Below, piece by piece: positions 16,659 to 24,196 of a stretch of DNA of 28,188 nucleotides. How positions within the stretch are numbered: the stretch's first letter is position 1; each line of letters opens with the position of its first letter. The translations under genes and the position numbers were made by a program. Source of the stretch: an uncultured Acetobacter sp. (GTDB lineage Bacteria; Pseudomonadota; Alphaproteobacteria; Acetobacterales; Acetobacteraceae); NCBI GenBank assembly GCA_937900755.1, contig CALCDN010000215.1:1-28188 (forward strand). The letters run 5' to 3'. Under the pieces are notes generated by a model. It did no database searches. It was not told the origin of the DNA and was given only the letters and a program-made list of their open reading frames with translations.

Positions 16659-17513
16659 ATGCAGGTCGGTCATGTTGCCTCAGTCAGTTCCAGCCATTTT
16701 GAAGAAAGCAGCATGATGTGCGCGCCACAGCTGACTGTGCTGTGGCGGCAGATGACGCAGGAAGCCTGCAGTTGCCACGACCCGCTGGTGCGCGGGCTGC
16801 TGGCAACTGGCGTGCGCAGCCATTCCAGCTTTGCCTCGGCCCTTGCCGCCATGATCGGCCGCAAGCTGGGGGACCGCTCCGTTGCGGCGGACGCCCTTTC
16901 CGAACTGGTGAAGGAAAGCTTTGACGCCGAGCCCGACATTGTCTGCGCGGCAGCGGCCGACCTGCTGGCCATTCGGGAGCGGGACCCCGCCTGCCCGGAT
17001 TTTGTAACCCCGTTCCTGTTCTTCAAAGGGTACCACGCCGTACAGACCTACCGGGTTGCGCGCTGGCTCTGGCTGTCCGAAAGGCGGCATCTGGCCCTGC
17101 ATATGCAAAGCCGGGCGTCCGAACTGTTCGGGGTGGATATTCACCCCGCCGCACAACTTGGCCGCCGTATTCTGTTTGACCACGGCACCGGCATTGTCGT
17201 GGGTGAAACATCCATTATTGAAGACGATGTTTCCATTTTGCAAAATGTCACCCTGGGTGGCACGGGCAAACATTGCGGAGACCGCCACCCCAAGGTCCGC
17301 CGGGGCGTGCTGATTGGCGCGGGCGCGAAGGTGCTGGGGAATATTGAAATTGGCGAGGGGGCCAAAATTGGTGCGGGCTCCATTGTGCTCGAACCCGTGC
17401 CCCCCTTTACCACCGTGGTGGGCAACCCCGCCCGCAAGGTGGGCGTGCGCCACAAGGGCATGCCCGCCCTGAACATGGACCAGACACTCCCACCCATTGA
17501 TTACATCATCTGA
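16659..17513 (+). CDS. cysE: Serine O-acetyltransferase
   Basis: Transfers acetyl from acetyl-CoA to L-serine, the first step of cysteine synthesis, in the cytoplasm. The 284 residues have the N-terminal helical SATase domain (about 22-150) and a left-handed beta-helix of hexapeptide repeats (about 155-260). The catalytic pair corresponding to E. coli Asp143 and His158 is Asp160 (GVDIHPAA) and His175 (FDHGTG). The HPKV segment before the last coils is also present. GGAG at 16647-16650 precedes the ATG by eight bases. Two further in-frame ATGs at codons 19-20 would give a slightly shorter protein without harming the domain. It probably shares a transcript with ubiH. Confidence 0.95.
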   Translation: MQVGHVASVSSSHFEESSMMCAPQLTVLWRQMTQEACSCHDPLVRGLLATGVRSHSSFASALAAMIGRKLGDRSVAADALSELVKESFDAEPDIVCAAAADLLAIRERDPACPDFVTPFLFFKGYHAVQTYRVARWLWLSERRHLALHMQSRASELFGVDIHPAAQLGRRILFDHGTGIVVGETSIIEDDVSILQNVTLGGTGKHCGDRHPKVRRGVLIGAGAKVLGNIEIGEGAKIGAGSIVLEPVPPFTTVVGNPARKVGVRHKGMPALNMDQTLPPIDYII

Positions 17514-17522
17514 CTTACATGC

Positions 17523-17554
17523 GTATGGAGGCGGCATACAGACCACCTCCATAC
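17523..17554. repeat. Inverted repeat after cysE
   Basis: GTATGGAGG (17523-17531) and CCTCCATAC (17546-17554) form a perfect 9-bp stem with a 14-base loop in the space between the convergent cysE and TonB-receptor genes. No T tract follows on either strand, so its role in termination is uncertain. Confidence 0.6.
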
Positions 17555-17561
17555 TGCATCC

Positions 17562-17587
17562 ATCCTGAACATATCAGGATATTTTCC
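17562..17587 (+). terminator. Probable terminator of ubiH-cysE
   Basis: ATCCTGA (17562-17568) and TCAGGAT (17574-17580) form a 7-bp stem with a 5-base loop, followed by ATTTTCC. The tail is short, so this is a modest intrinsic terminator. It is 49 bases after the cysE stop and just past the receptor gene's stop on the other strand. Confidence 0.5.
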
Positions 17588-17598
17588 GTACCCCCAAC

Positions 17599-19926
17599 TT
17601 AGAAATCAACACGGAAGCGCCCGCCCACCATACGCGGGGTGCCAGGGACCCCAAAAATACCATTCAGGCCCGTCTGGCGCGTAACGTCATAATGCCGGTC
17701 AATAATATTGTTGGCATAGACCGAGACTGACCATTTGTTGTTTTTTGGAGCAAAGGTCAGGCCAACATCCATCAGAAAATATGCGGGCATGCGGTAGAGC
17801 ACATTCCCCGGAACATCCTGCTGGGACCCACGGTAGCTGTAGTCAATTGTGGGTGTAAGGGTCCAGTCCTTGTTCAGGTAAGCCTTGTAGGAGGCCGAGC
17901 CTTGCAGGGTCAGCTTGGGAATACCCATGTCCACATGGTTGTAGCTGCGATAATACGGGCTGAGAACACCTGTTTTTATGTAGCCATTGAGCATTGCCGT
18001 TGAATCGAGGGCGTTATAGTTCTCGTAATTCCCTCTTTCGTAGCCGACATGCTGGTGCAGGAGCAGGCCGGGGATCGGGTTTGCGTCAATCTCCATTTCC
18101 ACGCCCCATATCCGGCTTTTGGGAATATTGAGATACTGCCCGACAACACCGTAATTCTGCACAAAGGCCAGCCCCGCAACCTGCTGGCCATGATAGTCAT
18201 ACCAGAAGGCATCGGTATTGATCCGAAGTTTGTTGTGGAAATAATCGGATTTAAACCCGACCTCGTAAGCCAGCAGGGATTCCGGCTTGGTGGGGAGCAG
18301 CTGGGATTCAATGACCGTATTGTTGGCGGTAAACCCACCGGGTTTGAAACCCTTGCGGATGGAGCCATACACCATCAGGTTTTTCAGCGCCTGATATTCA
18401 ATTCCCCCCATACCCGAGAACTGGTTGGTCAGCGCTCCATGCCGCCCATAGCGCACATCAAACGGTGTTGGGTAAGCGACCGTATTATACCGCAATGTTT
18501 CCATGTTGGTAATTGCCCGGTCATCGGATTCATGCGTGATCCCGGCAAGAAGGTGCACCTTGCTGGCAACCTCGACGCGCAGATGGCCATACTGGCTAAA
18601 CGCCTGCTGGTTCTGGTCATAGCTTGTGCGCTGCATGTAAGGGCGCGAACCCGACTGGGTATAGTCGTTGAAAAAAGACGACTGCATGTCCGTGCGGTTA
18701 TAGTACATGCCCGTCGCCCACTGCACACGCTTGCGCTCCGGCCACGAGGACAGCCGGACCTCCTGCGAAAACAGATTTGCACTTGTGTTGACGTCATCAT
18801 CATAAATCGCATACCGCGTTGCATCCAGGTCCATGAGGTTGTGGATGTACATCTGCTGGAACGCACTGATGGTGGTCAGGTCCGCAAAGCCGAGGTCGCG
18901 CGTAACATTCAGCCCCGCCCCCCAGAACGTATTGTTGTAGGACGGTTTGGCATTAGCCGAATTACCGGTCAGCTTTAAAAAGCCGGGGCTGAAACCCCAC
19001 CCGGTATTCAGGTTGTTCTGGTAGGCCGGGGTCCCGCGTGAAAGGTCCTGGATATTGTAAGCGCCCATGGCCTGCGAGTTATCCTGCATCCAGTTGCCAC
19101 TGAAGACAATATTGGTCTTGTCATCCGGTTGCCAGGCCAGCTTGGCGCGCAGTCCACCCTTGTTGGCGTTGCCAAGGGTCTGCCCCGTATCAATATTTTT
19201 CTGGAACCCACCGCCTTGCTGCGTAAACGCGGCAACACGGTATTGCAGGTTGGACGCCAAAGGGCCCGAAACATACAGGTTGGTGATACTGCGGTTATAT
19301 GTCGCAATATCTTCGGAGGCACCATAATGCAGTGTTTTGGTCGGGTCCGCGGTTTTGATGTTGATCTCACCCGCTGTAACGGTCTGCCCGTGTGTAAAGC
19401 CTGATGGACCGTTGTTGATATCCACACCCGCCATGTCAAACATGGCAGCACCCGCCATGTACCCAATGGGCAGGGCGACCCCGTCCACATAGGTCATGAC
19501 CGATGGCGTATTGTTGGATGTAAAATCGCTCAGGCCAACACCGCGTAAGGTAAAGTTTACGCCCGAGCCCGTGCCCTGCGGCTGCACGGTCAGATTGGGG
19601 GCCAGGTTCATCAGTCCCTTGACATCCGTAACCTGATGCCGCGCCAGGGTGCTGCTATCAATATGGGTTACAGAAACACCCTCGTGCTGCCTGGCCATCT
19701 GGCCAAAGGCATTGCGCACCCGGCTGACGGTCACTTCTTCCGAACCAACAGCCTGCACATGTTTTTTGGAGGCTGCCGTTGCCGACTTACCCCCGTGGGG
19801 ATGAGGCGTATCCGGGGTGGACACGGAATTTGCGGCAAGGGACTGCACGGCGGAGCAGACCATCGACAGCGCCAGTGCGCTTGTGCAAAGCAGGATATTG
19901 TTTCTGCATCGTAACATTAAGCGCAT
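17599..19926 (-). CDS. TonB-dependent outer-membrane receptor
   Basis: Outer-membrane barrel that imports a ligand using energy from TonB-ExbB-ExbD. The 775 residues start with a signal peptide (about 1-32, hydrophobic ILLCTSALALSMVC). A His/Lys-rich linker and a TonB-box-like EEVTVSRV (63-70) follow. The plug domain runs from about 78 to 200 (LAPNLTVQPQGTGSGVNFTLRGVG; TYVDGVALP). The 22-strand barrel follows, ending in Phe as outer-membrane barrels do. No N-terminal signalling extension is visible, so it is a transporter rather than a transducer. The ligand cannot be read. No iron-linked or siderophore gene is nearby, and the neighbours (MFS importer, creatinase-like enzyme, TetR) point to a small organic nutrient. 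It is the last gene of the leftward cassette, 93 bases after the MFS gene. Confidence 0.92.
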   Translation of the reverse strand: MRLMLRCRNNILLCTSALALSMVCSAVQSLAANSVSTPDTPHPHGGKSATAASKKHVQAVGSEEVTVSRVRNAFGQMARQHEGVSVTHIDSSTLARHQVTDVKGLMNLAPNLTVQPQGTGSGVNFTLRGVGLSDFTSNNTPSVMTYVDGVALPIGYMAGAAMFDMAGVDINNGPSGFTHGQTVTAGEINIKTADPTKTLHYGASEDIATYNRSITNLYVSGPLASNLQYRVAAFTQQGGGFQKNIDTGQTLGNANKGGLRAKLAWQPDDKTNIVFSGNWMQDNSQAMGAYNIQDLSRGTPAYQNNLNTGWGFSPGFLKLTGNSANAKPSYNNTFWGAGLNVTRDLGFADLTTISAFQQMYIHNLMDLDATRYAIYDDDVNTSANLFSQEVRLSSWPERKRVQWATGMYYNRTDMQSSFFNDYTQSGSRPYMQRTSYDQNQQAFSQYGHLRVEVASKVHLLAGITHESDDRAITNMETLRYNTVAYPTPFDVRYGRHGALTNQFSGMGGIEYQALKNLMVYGSIRKGFKPGGFTANNTVIESQLLPTKPESLLAYEVGFKSDYFHNKLRINTDAFWYDYHGQQVAGLAFVQNYGVVGQYLNIPKSRIWGVEMEIDANPIPGLLLHQHVGYERGNYENYNALDSTAMLNGYIKTGVLSPYYRSYNHVDMGIPKLTLQGSASYKAYLNKDWTLTPTIDYSYRGSQQDVPGNVLYRMPAYFLMDVGLTFAPKNNKWSVSVYANNIIDRHYDVTRQTGLNGIFGVPGTPRMVGGRFRVDF

Positions 19927-20019
19927 TATTTTGATCTCTCGTCAGGTTTTCCTAAGGACTAGGCGTTGGGTTTTACAAAGTGCGTCTGTTTTCGCCGTTT
20001 TGGCTTTGTGGAGAAAACA

Positions 20020-21357
20020 TCAGTATTCATCAGCAATGTCCTCCAGTGACCGGTTTGTTGTTGTCGGGCCGAAAAAGAGGATGCAAAGCGCGCCAAGCAA
20101 CAAAATGCTGGCCGTAAGCGAAAAAACACCAGAAAAGCCCGTGCGGGGGTAGAGCGCCCCAATCGCTACCGGGGCGACAATCGCGCCCAACCGACCCACG
20201 GCGGAGGCCATGCCCGTGGCGGTGGCGCGGATATCCGTTGGAAAAACTTCCGGTGTATAGGCATAAACACTGGCATAGGTGCCGTTCATGAAAAATGAGA
20301 GCAACATGCCCGCCACAAGAATGGCCGATGGCGTTGTGGCGGCGGCAAGCCCAAATGCGCTGATGACACCGGCAGACAAATAAACAACCAGTGTTGTTTT
20401 GCGGCCCAGTTTTTCATTACAGAGTGCGGCACTGAAGTAACCAGGAATTTGCGCGGCACAAATTGCAATGGAAAATCCAAAACTATGCGCCATTGTAAAG
20501 CCCCGTGCGATCAGCAGCGTGGGAAGCCAGGAAAAAAACGCGTAATAGCTGAATGTCACCGAAAGCCACAGGCTCCAGATGATAAGCGTTGTCTTGCGCA
20601 GTTTTTTTGCGCCAAGTCGCGCAAGCCGGCTGGGTGTGGTTTGCCGCGCCAATACCGGACCATCCGCGCATGGCATGGCTGGAGAAACAACACCCAGTGC
20701 TGCTTCAATCTGGCACAAAACGGCATGTGCCTTGTCTGTCTGCCCAGTTTTTGCAAGCCAGCGCGGGGATTCCGGCAAAGCCCGCCGCCACCACAACAGC
20801 ATGACAACCGGGCAGGATGTCAGCACAAGTGCAATCCGCCACCCATTGGCCGCCCACGGCACCAGCATGTAGCCCAAAATGGCGGCGCCAAGAAAACCAA
20901 AGGAGAAAAATCCGGCAAGAGCCCCGGTAAAGGCGCCCCGGTAGCGCTTGGACACGAATTCCGAAAGATAGGGCGCAATAATGGCGGATTCCGCACCTGT
21001 TCCGACACCCGCGACGATGCGGCACAGAATAAAACCGTGCCAGTCCTGGCTAAAGGCGGAAACAAAAGACCCCACACAGTAACAGGCCAGCCCCCACATC
21101 ATGACCGGGCGGCGGCCATAACGGTCAGCCAGAATACCGGCCAGCAGCGCGCCAATAAAGTACCCAAAGAACGCAGCACTTCCCAGCAGGCCAAGCTGTG
21201 TGGTGGACAGGTGCCAGAGTTTTTGCAGCGGCGGCATGATAAAGGCCAGAATGGCGCCGTCCAGACCATCGAAGCAGTACCCCAGCCCTCCAACAAGGAG
21301 CAGCCGGTAATGGAACCCGGAGAACGGAAGGCTTTCCAGCCTGTCGGCAACGGACAT
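20020..21357 (-). CDS. MFS transporter, aromatic-acid/sugar-porter-like
   Basis: Inner-membrane secondary transporter with about 12 membrane segments in 445 residues. The first membrane helix carries Asp30 and Asp33 (CFDGLDGA), resembling the DGxD signature of aromatic acid:H+ symporters. The loop between helices 2 and 3 has the MFS motif GILADRYGRRP (74-84). The ESPRWL segment after helix 6 is also typical of this MFS branch. These features favour uptake of an organic acid or similar nutrient over drug export. The substrate is unknown. ATG at 21357 has GAGAGG about ten bases upstream. The gene lies between the M24-fold enzyme and the TonB receptor on the same strand, so it likely moves either the receptor's ligand or its breakdown product across the inner membrane. 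Confidence 0.9.
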   Translation of the reverse strand: MSVADRLESLPFSGFHYRLLLVGGLGYCFDGLDGAILAFIMPPLQKLWHLSTTQLGLLGSAAFFGYFIGALLAGILADRYGRRPVMMWGLACYCVGSFVSAFSQDWHGFILCRIVAGVGTGAESAIIAPYLSEFVSKRYRGAFTGALAGFFSFGFLGAAILGYMLVPWAANGWRIALVLTSCPVVMLLWWRRALPESPRWLAKTGQTDKAHAVLCQIEAALGVVSPAMPCADGPVLARQTTPSRLARLGAKKLRKTTLIIWSLWLSVTFSYYAFFSWLPTLLIARGFTMAHSFGFSIAICAAQIPGYFSAALCNEKLGRKTTLVVYLSAGVISAFGLAAATTPSAILVAGMLLSFFMNGTYASVYAYTPEVFPTDIRATATGMASAVGRLGAIVAPVAIGALYPRTGFSGVFSLTASILLLGALCILFFGPTTTNRSLEDIADEY

Positions 21358-21439
21358 TGGCTTTTATCCTCTCAGGATTTCAGTTTTGAAGAACCAGAAC
21401 AACACCTCGTTGCCCTGGCGGCATTGCTTCTGCATTTTT

Positions 21440-21477
21440 CCCGCCATGACCGCATGCTTTCGCATGTGCAGGGCGGG
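21440..21477 (-). repeat. Stem-loop between the M24-fold gene and the MFS gene
   Basis: CCCGCC (21440-21445) pairs with GGCGGG (21472-21477), and an inner CGCATGC pairs with GCATGTG around a TTTC loop. It begins about nine bases after the enzyme gene's stop. On the coding strand the sequence after the stem is A-rich, not T-rich, so it is not a standard intrinsic terminator. It may protect or process the mRNA and lower expression of the downstream transporter genes. Confidence 0.5.
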
Positions 21478-21485
21478 CACCCTGA

Positions 21486-22640
21486 TCAGGATATAATCAG
21501 ATTTTCTTTGCTGTCCGGGTATTTTGTTAGTATTTCGTAGCCAGTTTCAGTCACCAGAACAGTATCAGAGTGCCTATACCCATTCTGACCCGCAATATAA
21601 ATTCCGGGTTCCACACTAAAAAGCATGCCGGGCTGAATAACATTATCTTCACCCAGAGCCAGGAACGGAGCCTCGTGGCTGGTCACGCCAAAACTGTGCC
21701 CGGTGCGGTGCAACGGGGTGGCGTACCCGGCCTTGTGCGCAATGGCCTGACATACCGCATCAATTTCCGACCCGATCGCGCCAGGCCTGAGCATCCCGAA
21801 GGTTTTGTAGCGCATTTCCATCATGGTATCGAACGGACGTTTCGCGTGTTCTGGAATATGCTCAAGGAACACAGTCCGTTCGATTTCAGCACCATAACCG
21901 CTCAGTTTTCCCGCGATGAGCGCCAAAAATGGCCCACCGGGCAGGCAGGGTGCGGTCAGGCAGGAAAAATTATGCGGGTCATCCGTATAATTCGGCGGCT
22001 GGATCAGGCCCGCGGCACGGCTGGACATGACGTTATAATTTGGCACTTCCGCCAGGCAACGCTGATAAAAATACGGCGTCACCCCGGCAATGGCTTGTGC
22101 AACAAGGGTGCCACTGCGCATTTGTCCAAGCATGAGAGCGAGGGCTTTTGTCATGACATCGCTGGTCCAGGCGATGCGCGCAATTTCGTGCGGGGATTTG
22201 ATCTCCCTGATCGTATCTATAATGTTGAGGACCCGGGTTGGGTTGTCCACCACCGCGCTCAACCATGAAGGGCATGCCCCTTCCACCCCGACTGTGCCTT
22301 GCGTGGGCAGCACATCACGCAACCGGTCTGACCAGCGCGCACCGGCAATGGCGGGAAACTCCGCATATTCGCGCAAGGTCGGGTTGCCAATCTGGTGCCG
22401 CTCAACATGGGCGCGCTCAAGCCGTGGGATAACAAAAAACACATCCGCAGGCGTGATGACCAGAATGAACGGGCGCTCATGAACGAAGTTCGCAAAATTG
22501 GTCAGGTAATAGATATTATCAGGATCAAACGAAACATACGCGGAAAAACCCGCTTTTCCCATTTGCTCCCTCACCCTGTTCACACGGGCTGCGACCTCGG
22601 ACTGCGAGACCTGGTCAGCACTGAGCGGCGGCATTGTCAT
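21486..22640 (-). CDS. M24-fold ('pita-bread') hydrolase, creatinase-like, missing metal ligands
   Basis: The 384-residue protein has the two-domain layout of the M24B family (aminopeptidase P, prolidase, creatinase, ectoine hydrolase). The N-terminal domain is about 1-150 and the pita-bread catalytic domain about 155-384. M24 peptidases bind two metals through Asp, Asp, His, Glu and Glu. Here the equivalents are Ala243, Glu252, His315, Glu344 and Ser358, so three of five ligands are changed and a dinuclear site is unlikely. His315 (GHSFG) and Glu344 (SVEPG) align with the catalytic His232 and substrate-binding Glu262 of Pseudomonas creatinase, a metal-free enzyme. The creatinase Glu358 position is His357 (GYRHSD). 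The C-terminus (TKYPDSKENLIIS) also resembles creatinase. A C-N bond hydrolase is more likely than a peptidase; the substrate is unknown. ATG at 22640, with AAGG seven bases upstream. Confidence 0.82.
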   Translation of the reverse strand: MTMPPLSADQVSQSEVAARVNRVREQMGKAGFSAYVSFDPDNIYYLTNFANFVHERPFILVITPADVFFVIPRLERAHVERHQIGNPTLREYAEFPAIAGARWSDRLRDVLPTQGTVGVEGACPSWLSAVVDNPTRVLNIIDTIREIKSPHEIARIAWTSDVMTKALALMLGQMRSGTLVAQAIAGVTPYFYQRCLAEVPNYNVMSSRAAGLIQPPNYTDDPHNFSCLTAPCLPGGPFLALIAGKLSGYGAEIERTVFLEHIPEHAKRPFDTMMEMRYKTFGMLRPGAIGSEIDAVCQAIAHKAGYATPLHRTGHSFGVTSHEAPFLALGEDNVIQPGMLFSVEPGIYIAGQNGYRHSDTVLVTETGYEILTKYPDSKENLIIS

Positions 22641-22668
22641 GTATTGGCCTTTCTCGCGTTTTACAGCG

Positions 22669-22688
22669 TATCCCCCGGATTGGGGATA
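22669..22688. promoter_or_regulatory. Perfect inverted repeat in the leader of the M24-fold gene
   Basis: TATCCCC (22669-22675) and GGGGATA (22682-22688) are perfect 7-bp arms around six bases. They lie about 14-33 bases after the predicted transcription start of the M24-fold gene. The arm length and spacing would suit a dimeric TetR-type repressor, but an mRNA hairpin is also possible. Confidence 0.4.
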
Positions 22689-22704
22689 TTTTCCGGTCTA
22701 ATAC

Positions 22705-22737
22705 AAACAATATAACTTACTTGTTTTTATCGAGCAA
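22705..22737 (-). promoter_or_regulatory. Candidate promoter with overlapping inverted repeat before the M24-fold gene
   Basis: On the minus strand TTGCTC (22732-22737) and TATATT (22709-22714) are separated by 17 bases, a plausible sigma-70 promoter with a good -10 and a weak -35. An inverted repeat, AAACAA (22705-22710) and TTGTTT (22721-22726), spans the -10 and part of the spacer. The stretch is strikingly AT-rich against its surroundings. The neighbouring TetR-family protein is the obvious candidate to bind here. Confidence 0.45.
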
Positions 22738-22772
22738 CGAAATAATTGCGAAACAGGAACGAACAGCCCTGC

Positions 22773-23402
22773 TCACGTGTCTTCACGGAAGATTTTCAGC
22801 AGTTCCTGGCGTGAAAACTGCCGCCAGAGCGCGTAAGCTTCCTCCATATCCTCAACAGCAGTTCCTCGCGCGATTTCCACTGCAATCCCACGCAACAAAA
22901 TGGAATTGATCAGGCGCAGGCTGATAAAATGCGTGTCAGGCTGGGCCGTACGGGCGAGCCAGCGCGTCATGAACTGGTCAATCCGGGCCAGAACAGATTC
23001 CGTGGCCGCCCGTAGTTCGGGGTCACTGCGGCGGGCCAGTTCTATTTCCACCGTGGCGATAAAATCCGGTCCATCGGTTACCATGTGCCACATGGCGTCC
23101 ATCATCGCATCTATACGCGTAACGGGGTCCACCTTCAGGCGGAGGGCCTGGCGGTAGATACGCGCGCGCTTGACGGCATAATGCCGCAAGACCGTTGCCA
23201 TAATCAGCGATTTTGTCGGGTAATGGTGTTGCAGCGCGCCAAGGCTGACCCCTGCGGCCTTGGCGATCCGCTGGATGGTGGTGGCCGCATACCCTTCGGT
23301 CTGAAGCATGCTCAGGGTCGCATTGATAATTCTGGCTCGGGTTGCCGCACTCCGGTCAGCCTGGGTGCGGCGCTGCCGGGGAAGCAAGGAAACAACAGTC
23401 AT
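22773..23402 (-). CDS. TetR-family transcriptional regulator
   Basis: DNA-binding repressor with an N-terminal TetR helix-turn-helix and a C-terminal ligand/dimer domain. From ATG 23402 the protein has 209 residues, the family's usual size. It starts with a basic tail (LLPRQRRTQADRSAATRARI), and the helix-turn-helix spans about 41-62 (TIQRIAKAAGVSLGALQHHY). The frame extends upstream to 23561, but that stretch is Cys/Ser-rich and unlike TetR proteins. No strong ribosome binding site precedes 23402. A TATAAA at 23419-23424 on the minus strand is a possible -10, which would leave a very short leader. The gene is 132 bases upstream of the M24-fold gene on the same strand and probably controls the cassette. 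Confidence 0.85.
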   Translation of the reverse strand: MTVVSLLPRQRRTQADRSAATRARIINATLSMLQTEGYAATTIQRIAKAAGVSLGALQHHYPTKSLIMATVLRHYAVKRARIYRQALRLKVDPVTRIDAMMDAMWHMVTDGPDFIATVEIELARRSDPELRAATESVLARIDQFMTRWLARTAQPDTHFISLRLINSILLRGIAVEIARGTAVEDMEEAYALWRQFSRQELLKIFREDT

Positions 23403-23563
23403 GGGGCTGGCGCTCGGTTTTATAAGAAGTTGGTATCTGGCAAAAAGGGACACAGGGGTTCTCTTACAGCCAGTTCCGCCAGAAGAACAAATTTTTGTCT
23501 GGATATCAGGTCCGCTGGCCGCGCTGGAAAAGAGGCGCCATGGCAGGCACAGACAGGCCACGC

Positions 23564-23587
23564 AAAAAGGGCGGAGTTTTTCCGCCC
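23564..23587 (-). terminator. Intrinsic terminator of tRNA-Arg
   Basis: Read on the minus strand, GGGCGGA and TCCGCCC form a perfect 7-bp stem with an AAAAC loop, followed directly by TTTTT. It starts 31 bases beyond the tRNA 3' end and so separates the tRNA from tetR. Confidence 0.85.
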
Positions 23588-23617
23588 TGCCAGCATGCCG
23601 GATATTTCAAAGAAAAC

Positions 23618-23694
23618 TGGCGCGCCCTATTGGATTCGAACCAATGACCCACAGCTTAGAAGGCTGTTGCTCTATCCAACTGAGCTAAGGGCGC
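23618..23694 (-). tRNA. tRNA-Arg (anticodon UCU)
   Basis: The minus strand folds into a standard cloverleaf. Acceptor GCGCCCT pairs with AGGGCGC, the D-arm is GCTC/GAGC, the anticodon stem is ACAGC/GCTGT with loop CTTCTAA (anticodon TCT), and the T-arm has loop TTCGAAT. The discriminator is G and the 3' CCA is encoded (23618-23620). It reads AGA codons. Confidence 0.97.
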
Positions 23695-23699
23695 GAAAC

Positions 23700-23728
23700 G
23701 GCCCCTCCCACGCAAGGGGGAAGGGGCC
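23700..23728 (-). terminator. GC-rich hairpin between the NDUFS4-like gene and tRNA-Arg
   Basis: GGCCCCT (23700-23706) pairs with AGGGGCC (23722-23728) and the stem extends inward through CCC/GGG. It lies six bases after the NDUFS4-like stop. On the minus strand only TTT follows, so termination would be weak. It might instead mark processing of a transcript that runs on into the tRNA. Confidence 0.45.
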
Positions 23729-23733
23729 AAAAA

Positions 23734-24039
23734 TCAATGCGTCCAGTTCTGAACCCGCTTATAGCCAAAATTATCGGCATAAACCTTGGGGCGACGATGG
23801 CGCTCGGCGGGCTGTTCCACGTCATAGGCGATCTGCTCATGCTGGGCATAGGCCTCGGCCGCCTCGCATGTTTCGAACAGGAGCCTGAGTTGGGAGCGGG
23901 TATCAGCGCTGCCGGTCCACCCCATCAGGGCGTCCTGCTTGCGCGGGGCACTTTGCCCGTACTCCAGCACCCACTGGCGGGTGCCGACCAGACCGGACTG
24001 ACCGGCTGGCTTGGACTGCTTATAAATACGCGCTGGCAT
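23734..24039 (-). CDS. NDUFS4-like NADH dehydrogenase (complex I) accessory subunit
   Basis: Small protein of 101 residues of the 'ETC complex I subunit conserved region' family, related to the mitochondrial 18-kDa (AQDQ) subunit NDUFS4. Alphaproteobacterial complex I carries such a supernumerary subunit at the matrix/cytoplasmic arm. Recognisable features are the start ARIYKQSKPAGQSG, the central WVLEYGQ, the MGWTGSADTRSQLRLLFETCEAAEAYA segment and the C-terminal KVYADNFGYKRVQNWTH. ATG at 24039 has GGGAGG six bases upstream. It begins 22 bases after the mature 3' end of tRNA-Pro, so it may be co-transcribed with that tRNA. No other complex I gene is nearby. Confidence 0.88.
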   Translation of the reverse strand: MPARIYKQSKPAGQSGLVGTRQWVLEYGQSAPRKQDALMGWTGSADTRSQLRLLFETCEAAEAYAQHEQIAYDVEQPAERHRRPKVYADNFGYKRVQNWTH

Positions 24040-24061
24040 GGTTTGCCTCCCGCTTTATTTA

Positions 24062-24138
24062 TGGTCGGGGCGCCCGGACTCGAACCGGGGGCCTCGTGTA
24101 CCCAAAACACGCGCGCTACCAGGCTGCGCCACGCCCCG
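24062..24138 (-). tRNA. tRNA-Pro (anticodon UGG)
   Basis: The minus strand folds as a cloverleaf. Acceptor CGGGGCG pairs with CGCCCCG, the D-arm is GCGC/GCGC, the anticodon stem is CGTGT/ACACG with loop TTTGGGT (anticodon TGG), and the T-arm has loop TTCGAGT. The discriminator is A and the CCA end is encoded at 24062-24064. Confidence 0.97.
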
Positions 24139-24196
24139 AACAAGCGGGAAACTAGGCGTCTAATCATAAACTGGCAACCCTGCCGCGCTAAAAAAA

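Noticed and set aside
21486..22640. Calling the M24-fold protein an Xaa-Pro aminopeptidase
   Set aside because: Three of the five metal ligands are replaced, and the C-terminus resembles creatinase.
23618..24138. tRNA genes as integration sites for a mobile element
   Set aside because: No integrase gene and no repeat of the tRNA 3' ends were seen in the window.
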